This document shows, in pieces, positions 13,714-17,215 of a DNA stretch of 17,215 nt. The translations under genes and the position numbers were made by a program. How positions within the stretch are numbered: position 1 is the first letter of the stretch; each line of letters begins with the position of its first letter. Source of the DNA: Parvularculaceae bacterium UBA4496 (GTDB lineage Bacteria; Pseudomonadota; Alphaproteobacteria; Caulobacterales; Parvularculaceae); NCBI GenBank assembly GCA_002388885.1, contig DGNI01000137.1, positions 1-17,215 of the forward strand. The letters are read 5' to 3'. The notes beneath the pieces were generated by a model that made no database searches, was not told the DNA's origin, and saw only the letters and a program-made list of their open reading frames with translations.

Positions 13714-14553
13714 ATGCAACAACTCTCCTTCACAAAATCCTTCGGCGGCGTGCAAGCCGTCTACGCGCATGACAGCGCCGCCTGTAACTGCGAGATGAAA
13801 TTCGCGGTGTTTACGCCGCCCGAAGTAGAAAATGGGAGGGGGCCGTTCCCCGTTCTCTACTGGCTTTCGGGGCTCACCTGCACCGAAGAGAATTTCATCA
13901 CCAAATCGGGGTTTCAGCGCATTGCATCGGAACTGGGGCTGGTCATCGTCGCACCGGATACAAGTCCGCGCGGTGAGGGCGTGCCCGATGACCCGGACGG
14001 CGCCTATGATTTCGGTCTCGGCGCCGGGTTTTATCTGAACGCGACTGAGGAGCCGTGGTCGAAGCACTATCAAATGTACGACTACATCACGCGCGAACTG
14101 CTCGAACTGATCGAAAAGGAATTTCCCGTGGACGCCTCGCGCGCCGGCATTTTCGGTCACTCCATGGGCGGGCACGGCGCGCTGACCATTCACCTCAAGA
14201 ACCCGGACAAGTTCAAAACCTGCTCCGCCTTCGCGCCGATTGTTGCGCCTGCGCAGGCTCCATGGGGCGAGAAAGCATTTTCGAATTACCTCGGGTCCAA
14301 CGCGACCAAGTGGGCCGATTATGATGCGACCGAACTGGTCGCCAAACGCCCCAGCAACGCCGAAATCCTGATCGATCAGGGAACGGCGGATAATTTTCTC
14401 GCCGAACAACTAAAGCCGGAACTGTTCGCTAAAGCCGCACAGCAGGCGGGTCAGAAACTGACGCTGCGCATGCAGGACGGTTACGACCATTCCTATTATT
14501 TCATCTCGACATTCATCGAGGATCACCTGCGCTGGCACGCTGAAAGGCTTTAG
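13714..14553 (+). CDS. fghA: S-formylglutathione hydrolase
   Basis: A 279-residue serine esterase (esterase D family) that hydrolyses S-formylglutathione to formate and glutathione in the cytoplasm, the step after AdhC. The catalytic triad is visible: S150 in GHSMGGHGA, D226 in DQGTADNFL and H259 in GYDHSYYFI. LYWLSGLTCTEENFITKSG (about 48-66) forms the oxyanion-hole region and carries the conserved cysteine C56 near the active site. SPRGEGVPDDPDGAYDFGLGAGFYLNAT is a family signature. Length is normal. No convincing Shine-Dalgarno precedes the ATG, only 14 bases after the hypothetical gene. A palindromic repeat follows the stop and may end the transcript. Confidence 0.96.
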   Translation: MQQLSFTKSFGGVQAVYAHDSAACNCEMKFAVFTPPEVENGRGPFPVLYWLSGLTCTEENFITKSGFQRIASELGLVIVAPDTSPRGEGVPDDPDGAYDFGLGAGFYLNATEEPWSKHYQMYDYITRELLELIEKEFPVDASRAGIFGHSMGGHGALTIHLKNPDKFKTCSAFAPIVAPAQAPWGEKAFSNYLGSNATKWADYDATELVAKRPSNAEILIDQGTADNFLAEQLKPELFAKAAQQAGQKLTLRMQDGYDHSYYFISTFIEDHLRWHAERL

Positions 14554-14585
14554 ATTTTAGCGATGTCGGTGTGATGCGCCTTCAA

Positions 14586-14670
14586 TCCTTCGCGACACAA
14601 AATTTCTTCATCCTGAGGAGCGCGTAGCGCTATCGCGAAGGACGAAGAAATGTTGTTCCTCAGGATGAAG
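14586..14670. repeat. Mosaic palindromic intergenic repeat (CTTCATCCTGAGGAGCGCG type)
   Basis: The core unit 14603-14650 is a near-perfect palindrome: TTTCTTCATCCT (14603-14614) against AGGACGAAGAAA (14639-14650) with one mismatch, and an inner AGCGC/GCGCT (14619-14623 with 14627-14631). Flanking it are inverted pieces of the same element: TCCTTCGCGA (14586-14595) is the exact reverse complement of 14633-14642, and TCCTCAGGATGAAG (14657-14670) is the exact reverse complement of 14606-14619. Repeats with this 'catcctgaggagcgcg' core are, from memory, scattered through many alphaproteobacterial genomes. It lies between the convergent fghA and aldehyde dehydrogenase genes and probably acts as a two-way terminator or RNA stabiliser. 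Confidence 0.8.
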
Positions 14671-14699
14671 GCTTGGCGGGCTATCGGTATATAGTCCAC

Positions 14700-16127
14700 C
14701 TATGCCGCGGGCGCGTAGCCGACCACCGATTTCAGTTCGAGGAATTCATCGAACGCGTGATCGCCGAACTCGCGGCCGTTGCCAGACATCTTGTATCCGC
14801 CAAATGGCACCGAGAAATCCATTTGCGCGCCATTGATGGAAATATATCCGGCGCGAATTTTCGACGCCACGGCGCGGGCGCGTTCGATGTCGCCGCTGTG
14901 GACGTAACCGGCGAGGCCGTATTCGGTGTCGTTGGCGATGCTGATGGCTTCTTCTTCGGTGTCGTAGCCGATGATGCAAAGCACGGGGCCGAAAATTTCC
15001 TCGCGCGCGATGGTCATGTCGTTGGTGACGTTGGCGAAGATCGTCGGGCGCACATAGTATCCGGTTTCAAGCCCTTCAGGCTTCCCGTGTCCGCCTTTGA
15101 CGACCGTGGCGCCTTCCTTGACGCCCTGTTCGATCAGGCTCTGAATCTTGTTCCACTGCGCTTCGGAAACCACCGGGCCCATTTTTGCGGAAGCAGGATC
15201 GCCCGGCGCCCATTTCTCCGCCGTTTTTGCGGCGATGGCGACAATCTCTTCCATCTTGTCATTGGGCGCGATCATCCGCGTCGGCGCGTTGCAGGACTGG
15301 CCGGAGTTCATCATCACCGCGGAAACCGATCCGGCGATCGCTTTTTCAAGGTCGGCGTCGTCAAGAATGACGTTCGGCGACTTGCCGCCAAGCTCCTGAT
15401 GCACGCGCTTGACTGTGGGCGCGGCTTTTTGCGCCACATCGACGCCGGCGCGGGTCGAGCCGGTGAACGAAACCATGTCGATGCCCGGATGCGAAGCGAT
15501 GGCGGCGCCCGCCGTCGGGCCCTCGCCATTGACGAGGTTGTATACGCCTTTCGGCACGCCGGCCTCGTGCAGCACCTCAGCGAGAATGTAAGCCGAAAAC
15601 GGCGCGACTTCCGACGGTTTGTGCACGATGGTGCAGCCAGTGAGGAGCGCCGGAGCGAGTTTCGCAGCGATCTGGTTCACCGGCCAGTTCCACGGCGTGA
15701 TGAAACCGCAAACGCCGATAGGTTCTTTCATGATGCGGCTGGTGCCGCGTTCTTCATGGAAGGGGAATTTCTTGATCGCGCTGAGCGCTGTCATGAAGTG
15801 GCCGAGCGGCGCCATCGCCTGCGGGCCTTCGGCGAGCCAGGCAGGCGCGCCCATTTCCTCGGTGATGGCGGCGGCCATATCGCCCATCCGGGATTTGTAA
15901 ACGTCGATGATCTTCGACATCAGCGCCATGCGCTCATCAAGCGGCGTTTCGCTCCATGCCGGGAACGCCGCCCGCGCGGCCTTCACCGCCGCATCGATAT
16001 CGTCCGCAGCGCCAAGGCTGATTCTGCCTGCCGGTTTTTCCGTCGCCGGGTTGATGACGTCCAGCGTTTTTGCGCCTTTGGGCTCTATCCATTCGCCGCC
16101 GATATAAAATTTCGTGTAATCGCGCAT
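14700..16127 (-). CDS. NAD(P)-dependent aldehyde dehydrogenase family protein
   Basis: A 475-residue member of the aldehyde dehydrogenase superfamily. The catalytic cysteine is C279 in NSGQSCNAPTR, the general base E245 in HQELGGKSPN, the oxyanion asparagine N147 in PWNWP and the cofactor lysine K170 in HKPSE. FTGSTRAG (221-228) is the Rossmann loop, and EEIFGPVL and FGGYKMSGNGRE close the protein. The substrate cannot be read from the sequence; it is not one of the clearly labelled types such as betaine aldehyde or succinate semialdehyde dehydrogenase. It is transcribed towards fghA and away from the formate dehydrogenase operon. Its Shine-Dalgarno (GGAGAAG) is clear. Its position suggests aldehyde metabolism or detoxification, an inference from context. 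Confidence 0.9.
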   Translation of the reverse strand: MRDYTKFYIGGEWIEPKGAKTLDVINPATEKPAGRISLGAADDIDAAVKAARAAFPAWSETPLDERMALMSKIIDVYKSRMGDMAAAITEEMGAPAWLAEGPQAMAPLGHFMTALSAIKKFPFHEERGTSRIMKEPIGVCGFITPWNWPVNQIAAKLAPALLTGCTIVHKPSEVAPFSAYILAEVLHEAGVPKGVYNLVNGEGPTAGAAIASHPGIDMVSFTGSTRAGVDVAQKAAPTVKRVHQELGGKSPNVILDDADLEKAIAGSVSAVMMNSGQSCNAPTRMIAPNDKMEEIVAIAAKTAEKWAPGDPASAKMGPVVSEAQWNKIQSLIEQGVKEGATVVKGGHGKPEGLETGYYVRPTIFANVTNDMTIAREEIFGPVLCIIGYDTEEEAISIANDTEYGLAGYVHSGDIERARAVASKIRAGYISINGAQMDFSVPFGGYKMSGNGREFGDHAFDEFLELKSVVGYAPAA

Positions 16128-16244
16128 TCCGGCTTCTCCTGTCTGATCTCTTTGCTCACGGCGGCTATATCGTTTTTGGGCGGGCGAGTTGAAGCCTTTT
16201 CGGCAGAAAAAGCCGTAATCCCGCCCAGCCGCCGCGCCGGGCCG

Positions 16245-16274
16245 TTAACCGCGGGATTTACCGGATTTGATAAT
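16245..16274 (+). promoter_or_regulatory. Candidate promoter of the fds operon
   Basis: TTAACC (16245-16250) and GATAAT (16269-16274) are separated by 18 bases and would start transcription near 16281, about 45 bases before the proposed fdsG start. The -10 element is good and the -35 is weak. The region 16128-16325 is a divergent control region shared with the aldehyde dehydrogenase gene. Confidence 0.3.
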
Positions 16275-16325
16275 GAAAATCGGCGGTTATGTGCTATGAA
16301 GACGCCCAGGAGGATAACGCGGAAC

Positions 16326-16787
16326 GTGAATACGTTGGCGTCAATCATCGAGCCGTTTCTGGGCAGCACCGGCGGGCTGATCTCGGCCCTGCGCGCGGTG
16401 CAGGCTGAGTTTGGCTATCTGCCAGAGGAAACCGAAGCGGTTGCGGGTGATTTGTTCAATATCACCCGCGCTGAGGTAAAAGGCGTCATCAGCTTTTATC
16501 ATGATTTCACCCGCGCGCCGAAAGGCGAAACGGTGGTGCGGCTTTGTGCGGCGGAAGCCTGTCAGGCCGCGGGCGGGCGGCAGTTCATTGCTAATGTCGA
16601 AAGGAAATACGCGCTCAAAATGGGCGAGACCAGCGCGTCGAAGGATTTGACGATTGAGCCCGTCTATTGCCTCGGGCTTTGTTCGACGGGACCGGCGGCC
16701 ATGGTCGGCGACAGGCTCGTCGGCATGGCGGACGCAGCGAAGATTGAAAAGACAATCGAGCGCGCAAAGCGGGAGCGCGCCTCATGA
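16326..16787 (+). CDS. fdsG: Formate dehydrogenase gamma subunit, NuoE-like [2Fe-2S] protein
   Basis: A 153-residue thioredoxin-like ferredoxin subunit of a soluble NAD+-dependent formate dehydrogenase. In FdsABG-type enzymes it carries one [2Fe-2S] cluster and works with the NuoF-like FdsB to pass electrons from formate to NAD+. The four cluster cysteines are in LCAAEACQ (CX4C) and YCLGLCSTGP (CX3C). AEVKGVISFYHDFTRAPKG is the NuoE/FdsG signature. The start chosen is GTG 16326, preceded by AGGAGG at 16308-16313 (12-base spacing). ATG 16296 is in frame but has no Shine-Dalgarno and would add MKTPRRITRN. The stop overlaps the fdsB start by four bases (ATGA). The fds order, not a nuo cluster, is shown by FdsB following directly. 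Confidence 0.87.
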   Translation: MNTLASIIEPFLGSTGGLISALRAVQAEFGYLPEETEAVAGDLFNITRAEVKGVISFYHDFTRAPKGETVVRLCAAEACQAAGGRQFIANVERKYALKMGETSASKDLTIEPVYCLGLCSTGPAAMVGDRLVGMADAAKIEKTIERAKRERAS

Positions 16788-17215
16788 CTGCGCTCAAACT
16801 TTTTCTGCCGCTGGACTCAACGGCTGTCGCCATGGGCTCCGACGATCTCGCCGATGCGCTGGGCGCCGAAGCGGCGAAGCGCAAGATCGACTTAACACTG
16901 GTGCGCACCGGCTCGCGCGGCATGCACTGGCTGGAACCGCTTCTCGAAGTTGAAAAAGACGGTAAGCGCATTGGCTACGGGCCGGTGGGCGAGGAAGATG
17001 CGGCCTCGCTGCTCGGTGCGTTGAACGGGGACGGCAAGCATGACAAGTGCGTAGGACCTGTCGAGGAAATTTCGTTCTTCAAAAAACAGACGCGGCTGAT
17101 TTTCGAGCGATGCGGCGTCATCGATCCGTTGTCGCTGGAGGATTACGAAAAGCACGGCGGGCTCAACGGTCTCGACAAGGCGTTGACGTTGGACGGCGCC
17201 GCTATCTGCGAAGAA
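16784..17215 (+). CDS. fdsB: Formate dehydrogenase beta subunit, NuoF-like, N-terminal fragment
   Basis: The first 144 residues of a protein that runs off the right edge. FdsB combines a NuoE-like thioredoxin fold with a NuoF-like FMN/NADH-binding and [4Fe-4S] part and is the NAD+-reducing subunit. The visible segment is the N-terminal domain only: KLFLPLDSTAVAMGSDDLAD, then LVRTGSRGMHWLEPLLEVE, then GPVGEEDAASLLGAL and EEISFFKKQTRLIFERCGVI, followed by SLEDYEKHGGLNGLDKAL, which begins the NuoF-like part ('Y..hGG...l.kAl'). The NADH, FMN and iron-sulfur motifs would lie beyond the window, as would the molybdenum/tungsten catalytic subunit FdsA. Its ATG overlaps the fdsG stop, indicating coupled translation. 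Confidence 0.88.
   Translation, partial: MTALKLFLPLDSTAVAMGSDDLADALGAEAAKRKIDLTLVRTGSRGMHWLEPLLEVEKDGKRIGYGPVGEEDAASLLGALNGDGKHDKCVGPVEEISFFKKQTRLIFERCGVIDPLSLEDYEKHGGLNGLDKALTLDGAAICEE

Noticed and set aside
14673..16295. Very long plus-strand frame running into fdsG
   Set aside because: It is the reverse of the aldehyde dehydrogenase gene, kept open by codon bias; only the part from 16326 (or 16296) matches FdsG.

Overview
The window reads as chromosomal DNA of an alphaproteobacterium. The lineage is suggested by an Flp-type pilin, a COG3146-type N-acyltransferase, glutathione-dependent formaldehyde oxidation (class III ADH plus S-formylglutathione hydrolase), the start of a soluble NAD-linked formate dehydrogenase operon (fdsG-fdsB), and a 'CTTCATCCTGAGGAGCGCG'-type palindromic repeat of a sort I remember from this class. 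The genus cannot be named from the sequence. There is no phage, transposase, CRISPR or tRNA signal.

Layout. (1) 1-416, plus strand: the 3' end of clpA, closed by a bidirectional terminator (432-464). (2) 497-10165, minus strand throughout. In transcription order: kbl, a 51-residue small protein, tdh, an OmpA-domain envelope protein, RidA, a COG3146 acyltransferase, a DUF2007 protein, a DUF4440-like lipoprotein and a HIT protein. A probable structured non-coding RNA with its own promoter and terminator follows (about 3588-3824), then a secreted beta-propeller protein, an aldose-1-epimerase-like protein and an Flp pilin with an extraordinary Gly/Ser/Asn tail. (3) 10347-14553, plus strand: a polytopic membrane protein (DUF6056-like), adhC, a VOC protein, an A+T-rich 107-residue hypothetical gene and fghA. 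(4) A mosaic palindromic repeat (14586-14670) lies between the convergent fghA and an aldehyde dehydrogenase gene (14700-16127, minus). (5) From 16326, plus strand: fdsG and the start of fdsB, which runs off the window.

Two metabolic themes stand out. Kbl and Tdh convert threonine to glycine and acetyl-CoA. AdhC, FghA and Fds form the route formaldehyde -> S-hydroxymethylglutathione -> S-formylglutathione -> formate -> CO2; an aldehyde dehydrogenase of unknown substrate sits among them. The beta-propeller and epimerase genes suggest sugar or lactone handling, but their substrates are unknown.

The least explained parts are the RNA-like segment downstream of the HIT gene (6S-like in size and rod shape, identity unproven), the pilin tail ending in a cysteine-flanked Gly-Lys repeat, the small protein between kbl and tdh, and the low-G+C gene inside the formaldehyde cluster.
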